A DNA stretch of 64,000 bases, taken from positions 310,001 through 374,000 of the forward strand of contig NW_026570268.1 of the NCBI RefSeq assembly GCF_019649055.1. The letters are read 5' to 3'. A program made the position numbers and the translations under genes. Source of the DNA: Paramacrobiotus metropolitanus (taxonomy: Eukaryota; Tardigrada; Eutardigrada; Parachela; Macrobiotidae). Numbering within the stretch: the stretch's first letter is position 1; each line of letters begins with the position of its first letter. Under the pieces are notes generated by a model that saw only the letters and a list, made by a program, of their open reading frames with translations, did not search any database and was not told where the DNA came from. Positions 1-12,300 of the stretch are shown here, one piece after another.

Positions 1-200
1 AGGATTCTTTCTTAGGGCTGTAACTTAGCACGAGAGCCGCTGCGAATTCTGCCGATATTTATCAATAAAACTCAACGCTAAATAAATGTGCAAAAAACTT
101 AAGAACAAGTACAGGCATCTTCATACTAGAACCGTGAGCTACTTAGGCTGCCGGGTGAAACTAGTTGACGCCTTGATGGTGTTAATCTAAAACCGAAATT

Positions 201-3200
201 TCACACAGAATTTTCGTAGAAAGACAAGTTCTTGTTCAGTAGCGTTTCCACTTCCAATCGGTGCCCGCCAAGTCTATTTCTCCGCCCAACAGTCTGGAAA
301 CCGGAAACCGAGAACAGCTGTTCAGTTGATGTGCTGGTAGCAACTCCACCTGCATTTTAAAAGCTTTGTGAAAATGGCCTCACCAATTTAAATTAATAAT
401 AATTTAGTCTTTTTGGTTTACTACAGTTACGTGTTTGCACTTGTACACAAGCATACGGATCTATACTAGTGTTAGAAGCAAACACCACTGTCGTGTTTGT
501 TAGCAAACACTAGTATAGGTAGAAATAAGCTACCAAATGATGCCCCCAAAGTTGTGTAGTTGCATTAGTTGCTTATACCGTGAGCTTTATGTTCAGTTTC
601 ATTTGAAAACGACGCGCAGCTATTTGAAACACATATAATATTCCCTCCTTAAATATGCCGTTTGAGAAATAATGCCACCCTCCCCGAAATAACCCCGCGC
701 AACCATGACCTTTGAACTATTTGTACCCCAGGGCCACAAATTCGATAATTACGGTATGTATAATGGTACGCAATTTATTAGGTAATATTTTTCAGCTTCG
801 CAAGGCTGGTGTGGAAAATAAATAACTAATACTTTCTGTCTCACTTCTGCTCAGTTTCAAACGTAAAAATGAAATCAAAGGTTGTGAACCAGTGAAAGGG
901 TAGTGAACTGAATGAAAGTTTTCAATGGAGTTGTCACCTGTTGTGTTTTACTCTTGCAGAAATTTTACGTAAATTTGTTACGAATAAACATAGAATGTAC
1001 GTAGGCAGCTAAGATTTCTTACTGCTTAATTGCTTGATTTGTTTCCTTGTATGACATTACTATTTGCTTGAGAGTGTTATATATTTTGCCCACCTAAAAC
1101 GGCAGCAGCAATTTTCGACAGCTTCTCAAAGCCCTTGCCATGTGATGACTTCCAAAAACGTACAGCATCGCTCTGTTCAGTAAATTCCGGGTAACTGGCG
1201 GCTTTGTACCGCCCAATTTCGTTTTCCAACGTTGATCTTGACCGTTCCGCGACCATATGCGTTCTCAAATCACCCAGTTTGTCTGACAGATTTGCGAACC
1301 GCGCTCGCTTAGGGCTAGGCTGCTGCTCGTCTGTGGACGGACCAGGCGAAATTTCGGACGGAAAGTATTTACCGTAGGTCGCCTTGACAAATTTCACTGC
1401 AGAGTCTACTTGCTCGTTCGTCAATAGTCTCCACAAAAATGGGTTTAAAAAACAGCCAGCCAAATAAAACGGATTGTGTTTGGTGTTATTGGGATCCAAA
1501 AATCTGGCAAACCGTTGGTCCAGAGCAGCAACTACGACGTGTGCTGCGACGGACACCATTGTTTTCCGAGACTGAAAGGACGCGCGGCAGTGCTTGTCCA
1601 GTTCCAACAAAATAGCCACGTACATATCATTCGTTGTGTAGTCCTGTCCGCTAGAAATGGAAGTATAAGTGTCAAAAGGTTCCAAAAACTTGCGCAACGC
1701 GTCAATGGTCGACCACTCTTGAGGGAGAAATGAATCCCAACCGTTCTGTTCACAAACATGATCGACGTCGTCTTTCAACTCACACAGCCTGAAAACAAAA
1801 TGTTAAGTGATACGTTTTTAAAATTTTTTGGTGTACTAGGATGTCTTTAAATTCTTAAAATTTTGTTTTTTTACAACTCTGCCAGCGGGTGCTAAGCGCG
1901 CAAAAGCTGTTTCGTTTATGTAAAGAACATTTTCACGGCAATAAATTCAGAAGCTTTTATTTTTTGTTGAAGGGTAGTACAACTATACAGGATGCATAAA
2001 AATTTTTTTTATGTACCAACGGCCATTAGGCGGGGCCAAATTAGAATCTAAAGGTAATTTGTCTTAGCCGCATGATGCACCTCATTATACGTTGTAACGC
2101 TACTGAACAATCTTTACGAGGCAGTTTACTCGTTTGAAATTTTGATTATCTGTGATGCTCCCTTGGTAATCGGTGTTCACCCTTTCTGTAGATGGTACAG
2201 AGTACATTTTTTTAGTAGGGACAGGCAATCGGCTTTGATTTTCGTTAGCAGTTTTCCAAGCGTTACTTGCACGTCATAACACAGAAAAAATTGCGTAGTG
2301 CAAACTCCTTTCACTGACAGCTGAACTGAAAGCACTTGTTTCTGGTGGCATAGACTACTACACGAGTTACAGCGCCATCGCACCAAGTGTGGACACTTTT
2401 TCTCACAAATCACTAGAGGTCAGCCGTCGATAGATTTACAGTTGTTTGATTTGGATATCCTTGCTGCATGTGTCTAGCATGTTTTGCAAAATATCTTTTA
2501 ATTTTTTTATGCAACTGTCCATCTTGGTGCGATAGAGCTGTACTGTGCTTCGATTTTGCAACATTCGAAAAATTGCCGACACACATTAAAGGATCTTGAA
2601 AGTGATAACTGTAAAATCTCTAGAAGCAGGGAACAGCTAATACTAAAAGCGAGCAGCACAGTTAAAATTTTGAGAGAGTAAACTGACCTCGTACATATTG
2701 TTCAATAACATTATAAATCTTGTAAGGTATTATGATGCCGCGCATGCCTAAAGGTTACAGCACAGTGTAAAGGTTACTTCTTGAGTTTACCTTTAAATTC
2801 TAATTAAACTACGCCCATCGGCCGTGGCACGTAAAATTATTTTTTAGCATCCAATTTCTGTGGATTTATAACCGTGGAGTGTGCTCTGGTCAGTGCAAGT
2901 TCTAACCTTTTGGGGGTGTTTTAAAATAAAAAAACTTAACACTTTAAAATTTTTGATGCTATGCTGATTACCTTTTCAACATGATGTAAGTAGAATTCCA
3001 TCGCGTTTCCACATCGCCTAGCAGCTTCTTTCCCGATCGATCTACCAGGGCGGCTGTTGCAGTATTCGAATGGTTAAACTTGGAAACAAGTTTCTTCGCT
3101 TTCTTAATAATGTCGCGGCACTCCTTCACGGTATCAAAAGACCGGACGACGCACTGGAGAAGATGGTTAAAACAGGGAATCCGTTGGATCTCGTCAAAGG

Positions 3201-5275
3201 TTGCGTCATGATCTGCCTCCTGGGCGTCATAATCCTGCATCTCTTCCCGGATAACTGCATCAGGATCAGCAGGTGTAGATGGTTCGCTGGTAGCGAGTCC
3301 TTGTTCGACTGATTCACTTAAAGCCTCCTCGTCCATGGACGCTAAATAAGATTGAAACTTGAAATCAGCCTAATACAAGCACAATCAGTACTACGAAGCA
3401 GTACAATTGCTTTATTCTTTTAGATTGTACATTACTGTGTTGTCGAGTCAACTTGGCACCTTTTTTTACACTGAGATATACGCTAAGCGGATACGACTCA
3501 CTGTAAAAAAAGCTGCCAAGTTGACTCGACAACACAGTATTGTTTTGTTTGTAGTGTCGGAAAATATGCGAGTAGTAGTATACCATTAAGGACTGCTGTA
3601 GTGGCGAGCGCTTCGCACTCTTGGTTTGCCTCTGCTACGGCTTCAGAGTCCTCCTCGTCGATGAGATCCAAGGACACTTCTTTAAATCCCGCAGTCATGT
3701 TAGCTCCATTATCCGTAACAATAATGAAAAATCTGTCCCGGGGAATTTTCCATTCCTCAATTATTTGGTAAACCATTGCCTTTATCCGCGAGGCAGTGTG
3801 AGGCCGGCGCAGGGAGCGTACTGCCAGGGTTACCGCTTTGTGCTCCCACTCCGGTGACAGGAAGTGAGCAGTTACGCCCAAAAAAGACTCGGTCATTCCC
3901 TTCTTTGTCCATATGTCCGCGCAAATTGTAATCAGCCTACACATTGTCGGCGTATTAGATTACTTATAAATTAAGCGCACCGATCTCTAAATTTAGTACA
4001 GTAAATTAAGTACACCTTAAGTACACAGTCACAGTTTCAATTTAATGTGTACAGTACTTTAACATTTCAAAGTACTCGGTACTGTACAAAGAGCATTTTA
4101 CTTTGAGCATGGTGAGATAAAAACTGTGCAAAAAAAGAGTTTTAGAGAGGAAATAAGGGAATCGGTCCACAAAAGTGAGTATCTCAAGTTTAGTTACTTT
4201 ACACTGTACAGTAAACACAGTAAGTGTACAAATAGCGTTTCTGTTATAGGAAATGACCGGTACATGCCTACAGGGTACCAAACTTGTGGACATGCAAGAA
4301 ATCTTTTATGTACCCAGAAAGTTTATATACATAAATGTGAAAAACGTTTGTGCGCGTAACATCGTAACAGCGCGGACTAATATTTATTATATTTCGCATA
4401 CGAATGCACGCAAGCAATATGATGACCGCTGTTATACCGAAGCAAAGTTGCACAAATGTTACTGAAAATTTGTTTTGCAATTCGAGATTTTTGTGCAAGA
4501 TGATTTGTATACACAGACGTACAGGCAGTATCCGGTTCGGCAGTTATTCTGAAGTTATACAGCAAATTCTACAGAGTTAGTAAAATTCCAAAAATTTTAA
4601 ATGCTTTCAGGCGAACCAAAAGAGTCATCATCTATACACCGATACACGGTTCTAGCGTTTCTTTCACAAAAAAGGCGGTATGGCGTGTCGTGCCTTGGCG
4701 GTTAACACTTTCACTTATATACGAACACCGCTACCGATATCGCATGGTACGTCATAAATTTCTTACCCGCCATTCTGTAGGGCGCTTCCCACTTTTGCCT
4801 TCATCACGGCATAGAGTTCGTCCATTGTGTCAGTTATTTTGGTACGTCCAGGAACAACATAGTCTGATCGCAGCCTAGCGCAAAATGTACTGAACATTCG
4901 ATGCTGTACTGCATTCACAGACGTTGGAGTGCATGCAATGAAGGCCGCTAGTGCGTTGGTGGCGCTGGCCTGGCTTTCTGCGTCGTTGCTCCACTTGGAC
5001 ACACGTTTTGCAGTGGAAGTCTTTTTCCCAGCCGCGCTGTCCGCTTTTTTCTCAGCTTCCAGCAAAGCGTTGTACTGATCCAGGTGTTTTCGTGAAAGAT
5101 GAGTCCGCAGGTTACTCGTTATACGGCCACTCTGGGCAAACTTGCATTCCGCGGCGTTGCAGACAGCTCGTCTTGCAGTTGAATCATAAGTAAAATAGTT
5201 CCACACGGAGGAAGACTGCTTTCTGCCGCGCAAAACCTCACTGCCGCCTGCGCTCTCTTGAGATGCAGATGCCAT
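201..5275 (-). CDS. hAT-superfamily transposase / ZBED-like protein, five exons, intact
   Basis: Exons read on the minus strand: 5275-4767, 3936-3584, 3341-2972, 1788-1094, 349-201. All junctions are GT-AG and the joined frame is open for 691 residues. The start ATG is at 5275. Seen: a BED zinc finger near residues 25-65 (W25, C39, C44, H59, H64); a catalytic-core Asp in ADIW (about 177) and another in VTDNGAN (about 245), spaced as in hAT transposases; the Cys-His motif CFNH in exon 3; ETRWNSTY at its end; and a C-terminal hATC dimerisation region, WKSSHGKGFEKLSKIAAAVL, continuing across the last intron into STEQLFSVSG. Known of the family: cut-and-paste DNA transposition with 8-bp target duplications, or a host gene derived from it. 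I found no CAGNG-type terminal repeats, so I cannot tell a live element from a domesticated ZBED gene. It lies head-to-head with SBNO. Confidence 0.86.
3435..3537. mobile_element. 103-bp TA-flanked foldback MITE inside a transposase intron
   Basis: The first about 40 bases (from CTGTGTTGTCGAGTCAAC) return as a near-perfect inverted copy at the other end, with about two mismatches. Both ends are flanked by TA (3433-3434 and 3538-3539). It sits in the intron between transposase exons 2 and 3. Short TIR elements with TA target duplications are usually Tc1/mariner-derived MITEs; that assignment is inference from the TA flanks and size. Confidence 0.75.
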
Positions 5276-6379
5276 TGTGTACAATCAGTAGAAATTTAGG
5301 AAAAAAATGCACTCCACGCGTACGGCATTGTAAAATTTGGGAATGCGTTAATTTCCTACACTTTCATTAAGAACCTCACACAACTGGACCGATGTCAATG
5401 AAAGTGACACCCGACTTACACCAGCCTGCACAGCTCATGTGCATAATTGCATGTGGTCGGCTTTGCTTTGTCCGGGCACGTGGATCTATGATTCAGCGCG
5501 ATTCTCTGATTCGTGTATTTCTTATCAGTAAACGTGCTCAAATGAGCCGACAACGGAGTACTGAGTTTCTGCGCGTACACAACTGTGCGTACTGGACACA
5601 AAAATATAATGTCGCATACCAATCTATACGCATAGCGCTATCAGCTGTGGGTGGAGACACTTATAAGAAGTCCAGTGAACAAAACAAACACAGCACAACC
5701 ATATTTTACTGAATATGAAAAAAATAAATGTCTGCACTTGGTCAGCCGTTAGAAGTACAGTTATTTCCTATGTGTTCATCAGCGCACTACCGCAGATATT
5801 GCGATATTGCGATAATGCGATAAATTGTACTTTTCCGACTAAAATGATCTTGAAAATATTAGCACCAATGCAGGATCATTTTTATTATTACTGTTTTCAA
5901 TATTTCACAAGAACAGACATCCCCTTCAGATTGGACATACGCAGCGTCAGGATACATCACTGTCTGGTCGACAAAACACAAAAACGAACATCTGCGCATG
6001 CACCAAGCGAGTTTCAGTATAACTTTTAATTAAACGAATGGCACCATTTCATAAAGTCGCGCAGTAGCAAATTACAGAGTGGAGAAGTGGGAAAAGAACA
6101 CAAGGTCGCGTACTTACATTCCAGGCATAAAAAACAGAAATAATGCTTAATTAAAGTCTCTAAAAATGTGCAATGCCTGTACTCGGAATCTGAACCAAGT
6201 TACTTTGAATTCCGAGCATTTGAAATTTAAATGGTCTGTATTTGAATTCCAAATACTCGGAATTTAAATACCGTAATTTGAATTTCGAGTAATCGTAAAT
6301 TAAACCGATACCATCTGAATTCCGAGTACTCGCAATTGGAAAGAGGCAATTATAATTCCGAACTCGAATTCATTTTAGA
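5276..6379. other. Spacer between hAT gene and first visible SBNO exon, with GAATTCCGAG-type repeats
   Basis: No supported coding exon. From about 6180 to 6370 the sequence is built of variants of a short motif around GAATTCCGAGTACTCG (for example near 6210, 6250, 6280 and 6318), separated by AT-rich bases. Such subterminal motif clusters are common near hAT element ends, but no terminal inverted repeat or target duplication was recognised here, so it may equally be a simple local repeat. The 5' end and promoter of SBNO may lie in or beyond this stretch. Confidence 0.4.
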
Positions 6380-9300
6380 TTGCAGCACTTCCGGCAACAT
6401 TACCTGCCGGCGCCCGTGGCCCCGCCGCCGCTGCCAGGTAAGACAGCAGCGCTCTTTCTCCGGTCACATGCGTGTTTTACAGATATTTACGGATTTTGCG
6501 GGAATCTTTTCGATGTGTTCTTTTTAACAGGTTTTCTTTTAGTTTTTCTTCTTGATAAGATTATTTTTAGCTGATTTTTTATTTGCCGGTATGATTTTCA
6601 TTGGGAATTTTTATTTGGCGGGATTTTTATTGAATTTTTAGGTTTGGGATTGGGATTGGGATGTGAACTTGTGGGGATTTTTTCAGTAATCTCTATTTTT
6701 ATTAGGATTTATGGGATTTATGGTAATGGGATTGGGATGTGAACTTGTGGGGATTTTTTCAGTAATCTCTATTTTTATTAGGATTTATGGGACGGGGTTT
6801 TTAATTTCTATTTTTTAATAAGATCCGCACTTGGCGGGATTTTTTTATCAATTTTATTTTTATTAGTTCTTAATTTATATTAAGCAGATGTTTTTCGATT
6901 TCACTTTTTAATTGAAGTTTAAATGTACTGTGTGTTGAGATGGGCAGATGAGGAAGAGGAGGACGACGGCGGGATGATCCACGGGGAGGCGTACGACCAG
7001 TATATCCCCAGCAAGCTGGCCCTGGGTCTGCCGCATCCCGATCCCATCGTGGAGACGCTGTCGCTGGCCAGCGTCAGTCCGCCTGATATCACGTACGTGG
7101 CAGTGTGCAGCGCCACTCGGGAAGGTGCGGGATGAGATTGTTTGTGCGCTAGGTATCAGCTGAAGATGCCGGAACACATCGGCGACGACGGACTGCTGTC
7201 GTCGCCTCAGCTAGAGTCCATTGTCTACGCCTACCAGCGACATGAGATGACGCTGGGCGACAGATGCCGGGCGGGATATCTCATCGGTAAAGCGACGGAG
7301 TTTCTCCTTTTTTTAATGTTCATTTTTATTCCATCTTTATTTTGCGGGAATAGTTTCATTTGATTAGCGGTTTCAGTTTAAATTATTTATTTAGCCGTAG
7401 GGGGATGTTTTTACACGAAGCACTGGATGTTTTTTTTCGAAACGTGTTCAGTTTTTACTTTAATGGGATCTAAGAGGCATTTTTAACTGAATTTTTTACT
7501 TCAGCTTTAATTTGAATTTTAGTTCGTTGTAGTTTTGATTTTTTATTCAGCCTTTTTAACTGGATTGTCATGTATTTTTTGAGAGTAGTTTGTTGTGTGT
7601 GTAGGCGACGGCGCCGGTGTGGGTAAGGGCCGCACGATCGCCGGGATCATCTACGAGAACTGGCTGCTGGGTCGGCGCAAGGCGCTGTGGCTGAGCGTCA
7701 ACAACGACCTCAAGTTCGACGCCGAGCGCGACCTGCAGGACATCGGCGCCGGCGAGCTGCCGGTGCACAACCTGACCAAGACCAGGTACGCCGCGCTCAA
7801 CTCCAGCGAGAACGGCAAGATCACCAAGGGCGTCCTCTACTCCACCTACTCCTGCCTCATCGGCGAGTCCTCCAGTCCGCGCACCGAATGCGGCACCCGC
7901 ATCAAACAGGTCCGTTGACTAAATTGAAAAAATTGACGGTTTTCCCGTGCGTAATTTCCTTAGCCGTTTTGATGCTGGCGGGCTGTATTCTGTTTTAACG
8001 CAATTTTTGAAATTTATTTTTTATTCAGTTTTTAATTGAATATATATTAAAATTTCTTGTTAAACAGTGAATAATACACAAATAAACAATAAAAAGTTTT
8101 AGTAACTTTCAAATCACAATGAAATAAATTTCGGAATAAAATGAAACGCACCCAGATGAAACAGATTCGTCGAAAGCTGAATCGAAAAAATGATGCGATG
8201 GAAAAATTAATATTTAATTTGATTTCATAGATTTTGAAGTGGTGCGGTGGGGCGAAATTCGACGGGGTGCTGGTGTTTGACGAGTGCCACCGCGCCAAGA
8301 ACCTCTGCCCGTCGGCTGGCGGGAAGCCGACGAAAACGGGGCTGGCGGTGCTGGATATCCAGCGCTTATTGCCCAAGGCGCGCGTCATCTATGCCAGTGC
8401 CACCGGCGCCTCGGAACCGCGCAATATGGCCTACATGACGCGGCTGGGGCTGTGGGGCGAGGGGACGCCCTTCAAGGACTTCTTCGAGTTCATGTCCTCC
8501 ATCGAGAAACGGTAAACGCACCGGAAATCATTTCTATTAGGTTTTATGTTTTTCTTGAATTAAATCTGACTTAATTAAATTTTTTATCGAATTCAACTTA
8601 ATTATCGCAAATTCTTCCTGGATAAACTGTTATTTTTTTATCGACATTAATTTGATTTGAAATAAATGGTTGCAGCGGCGTGGGCGCGATGGAGATGGTG
8701 GCGATGGACATGAAGCTGCGCGGGATGTACATTGCGCGTCAGCTGAGCTTCAGCGGCGTGTCCTTCGACATCAAGCAGGTGCCCATGGAGGACGACTACC
8801 GGGCGCTGTACGACGCCTGCGTCGAACTGGTCAGCACAATTAATTAGATAACAATCCATAATTCTTTTGAAATTTAAAAAATTATGCGTTTTTAGTGGAC
8901 TTTCGCCCGGGAGAAGTTCGCAGCAGCGGCTGCGCTGTTCGACGCCGATCCGCGGACGCTGAAGCACATGTGGGGCCAGTTCTGGGGCGCGCATCAGCGC
9001 TTCTTCAAGTATTTGTGCTTATCCGCCAAAGTCCGCCACACCGTACGCACTGCCAAAGCCGCCGTCAAGGAGGGAAAGGTGCGAGATAGTTTTCCATATA
9101 ATTTCCTACATTTTTTGCGAATATTTTTCCAGCTGTCTGTGTGAGCGAATTGTTTGCCCAGTTTAGTCACAGTTTGGTCAACAAGCCAGTATGGGTTTTG
9201 CATGTTGTTGTGGGCATTTTACTTTCCTGTTATTCTATTGTTGCAAAACATTGCTGTTTCTCCTGTTTTTATCTATGCACAAACTACAAAGGATTTACAC

Positions 9301-12300
9301 GGCTTTTTCCTAACTATTTTCACTGGAATCAATTAACGGTAATCCCTTGTTTCGGTAGTGCGTGGTGATCGGACTGCAGTCGACGGGGGAGGCGCGCACC
9401 CTGGAGGTGCTGGAGGAGAAACGCGGTGACCTCACCGAGTTCGTCTCCACGGCCAAGTACGTGCTTCTGCATGGACAGATTATGTTATTAAACATTATGT
9501 TGTTCAAACATTTGGCGTGTTAACGTGAATGCTGTTGCAGAGCGGTGTTCGGATCGCTGGTGGAGAAGCACTTCCCGGCCTTCGACCGGCGCAAGGCCCT
9601 GCAGACGGTGGGCATGGTCGATCTGCTGGAGGACGCCATGGACGCCGCGCTGGACGTTCAGCCCGATGCCCTGCTGGCCGGCAACGCCAAACGCCGTCCC
9701 AGTACGTCCACGTACACTAATATGAATAGATACGTACACTAATATGAACGCACACTCGTACTTAATATTGATTTTTAATGCAGTACTGTAATCATCTCTG
9801 CGTACTGCGGAAAAACAAATAAGTCATAGCAGTGTGTAATGTCGTTAAATAAAAATACATTCGGATGTTTTTGAAGGGCGGCGAAATCGCACGGTGGTGG
9901 AGTCATACAAACTGCCCGGTATGTCGGAGTTTGAGGATGACGACGACGACTCTAGGGATGAGGAGAGCGACGACGATCGGCCCGGACCAGCAGCGCAGGC
10001 GTCCTCGTCCGGACGCGCCTCGCGGGCGGCTGCCATGGCGGCGGCCTCCGTCAACCGCAAAATAGTCGCCAACAGTACCAAGACCGGATCCGACAGCGCC
10101 AACGGGAACGGGAAGAAGCGGAAGAAGTCCCGGACGGTCAATGCGTACAAAAAGCAGGCGAAGAAGCGTAAATCCGGCACGAGCGACGAGGAGGAGGAGT
10201 CGGATGCGTCGGATTTCGTGCCCAGCGAGAGCAGCTCGTCGGCCGAGGAGAGCGGCAACGAGGCGGAGGAGGACGACCCGGCCAGCGGCGAGGCCTCGGG
10301 CTCGGGATCCGGCTCGGAGGAGTCCCTCTACAGCGACGAAGACAGTACGTCGTCGAAATTTGTATAGACAGATGGGGAAAAATCACAGATTTTTGTTCAA
10401 AAATTTAGAAAACACTGCAGCTTTATGTATTTAAAATTTAGAAAAATGAAAAATACAAGTAAAACTGAAAAATTTTTAAGAAATAATTATTATAATTATT
10501 ATATCAAATTTAATAATTATTTTTTAAAATTTTCCAGATGTGTGTAAAAAAATTGCAGATTCTTGTACAAAAGTGAATTAATTGCAGACCCATGGGTGCG
10601 GCTGTTGGAAGCAAAGAGAAAAGCGAAGAAGCAGCAGCGAAAGAAGGGCAACACCGCCGACAAGGGGAAACTGGACGATGAGGATGGTGCACAGGCTGTG
10701 CCGCCGCCAGGTTGGAAAGTTATTTGCTTTATCGATAATAAAGATTACCACAATATTTGCTGCTGCATCCTTATTAGTAAACAGTCATTCGCATTACTGA
10801 TCACTTAGAAACTATTCAAATTAAAAACTGATCGGCCGTAGACGTATCAGTGATTTAAGAAGCAAGTAATAATTTCGATTGAATAATCTTAATGGTTGAA
10901 TATCCCACTACCGTTTTATTCATGTCTTGGTGCGTTTGTAGACGGGTTGTCGTCGCGGGAACTGCAGGATCGCGCGTGGAGACTAAAGCAGGACGTGCTG
11001 GACAAATTCGCGGACCTATCGGACCGGCTGCCGCCCAACACGCTGGACGACCTGATCGACCAGCTGGGCGGACCGGAAGTGGTGGCGGAGATGACGGGGC
11101 GGAAGGGGCGCGTGGTGGCCACCGAGGGCGGCGGCGTGCAGTACGAGGCGCGCAACGAGTCGGACGTGGCGCTGGAGATGCTGAACCTGGCGGAGAAGCA
11201 GCGCTTCATGGACGGCCACAAGCTCGTCGCCATCATCAGCGAGGCGGCCAGCTCCGGCATCTCGCTGCAGGCCGACCGCCGCGCGCTCAACCAGCGCCGG
11301 CGCGTCCACATCACGCTGGAGTTGCCGTGGTCCGCCGATAAGGCCGTGCAGCAGTTCGGACGGACGCACCGCAGCAACCAGGTCGGCCAATTCATCTTTA
11401 TTTTTTAAGTAAAATTTAGCAGATCAAAATGAAGTTCATTTACAGATTTAATTTGTTCTCGTTTTGGTCAGCGGTTATCTGAATTTTAATTTGATGAAAT
11501 TTGTTGATTTTTCTTCGTTTTTTTTCTTTGATTTATTTAAATCAAACTGAATATGCTGGTTTATTGAAGTTGGTTTACTTACGAAGTTAAATGAGTTTTA
11601 TTTCATTACAGTAAAAAAATAAAATGGGATTAAATAAATGGGATTTTAATTCAGTTGATTAAAATAAAATGCTGCTTGCTTTTGAATTATTTACGATTTT
11701 TTTTCTCTTTGAATTAGGTCAGCGCTCCGGAATATGTCTTTTTAATCACGGATCTGGCCGGCGAGAAGCGGTTCGCGGCGGCGGTGGCGCGGCGACTGGA
11801 GAGTCTGGGAGCGTTGACGCATGGAGATCGGAGGGCGACGGATTCGCGGGATCTGTCGGCGTTCAATATCGACAACAAGTACGGGCGACAGGCGGTGGAG
11901 ATGGTGTTGCGCAAGACGGCCGGGATGGAGTGGCTGACGGAATGGGACAAGGAGAACATGGGGAACAAGTTCTTCAAGGAGGCGCCCAAGGCGCTGCTCG
12001 ATGCCGGCTTCCTGGTGCAGGAGGAGGGGCGCCGACCCCGCCTGGAAAAAGGTGCGTTATCGCCTCAGCGGCTGCTGAATGAGAAATATGTTATTCGAAT
12101 TTATTTGAATTTGTTTACGAATTCAGTTTACTCGTATTAATTTTAACTCAAATATTTTGCGGATTTCGGTCTATTTTAATCTGCCGACGAAACTGCTAAG
12201 TAATTCAGTCCTTTCTCTTTTGCGGCATTTACTTATTGAATTAAGCCGTAACTGGCAGTTATCGTAGAGCAAATGGACGCACATGAGTTATACATATAGT

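Noticed and set aside
9845-11395. Long minus-strand open frames opposite SBNO exons
   Set aside because: They are shadows of GC-rich coding exons whose plus-strand reading matches SBNO with correct splice sites.
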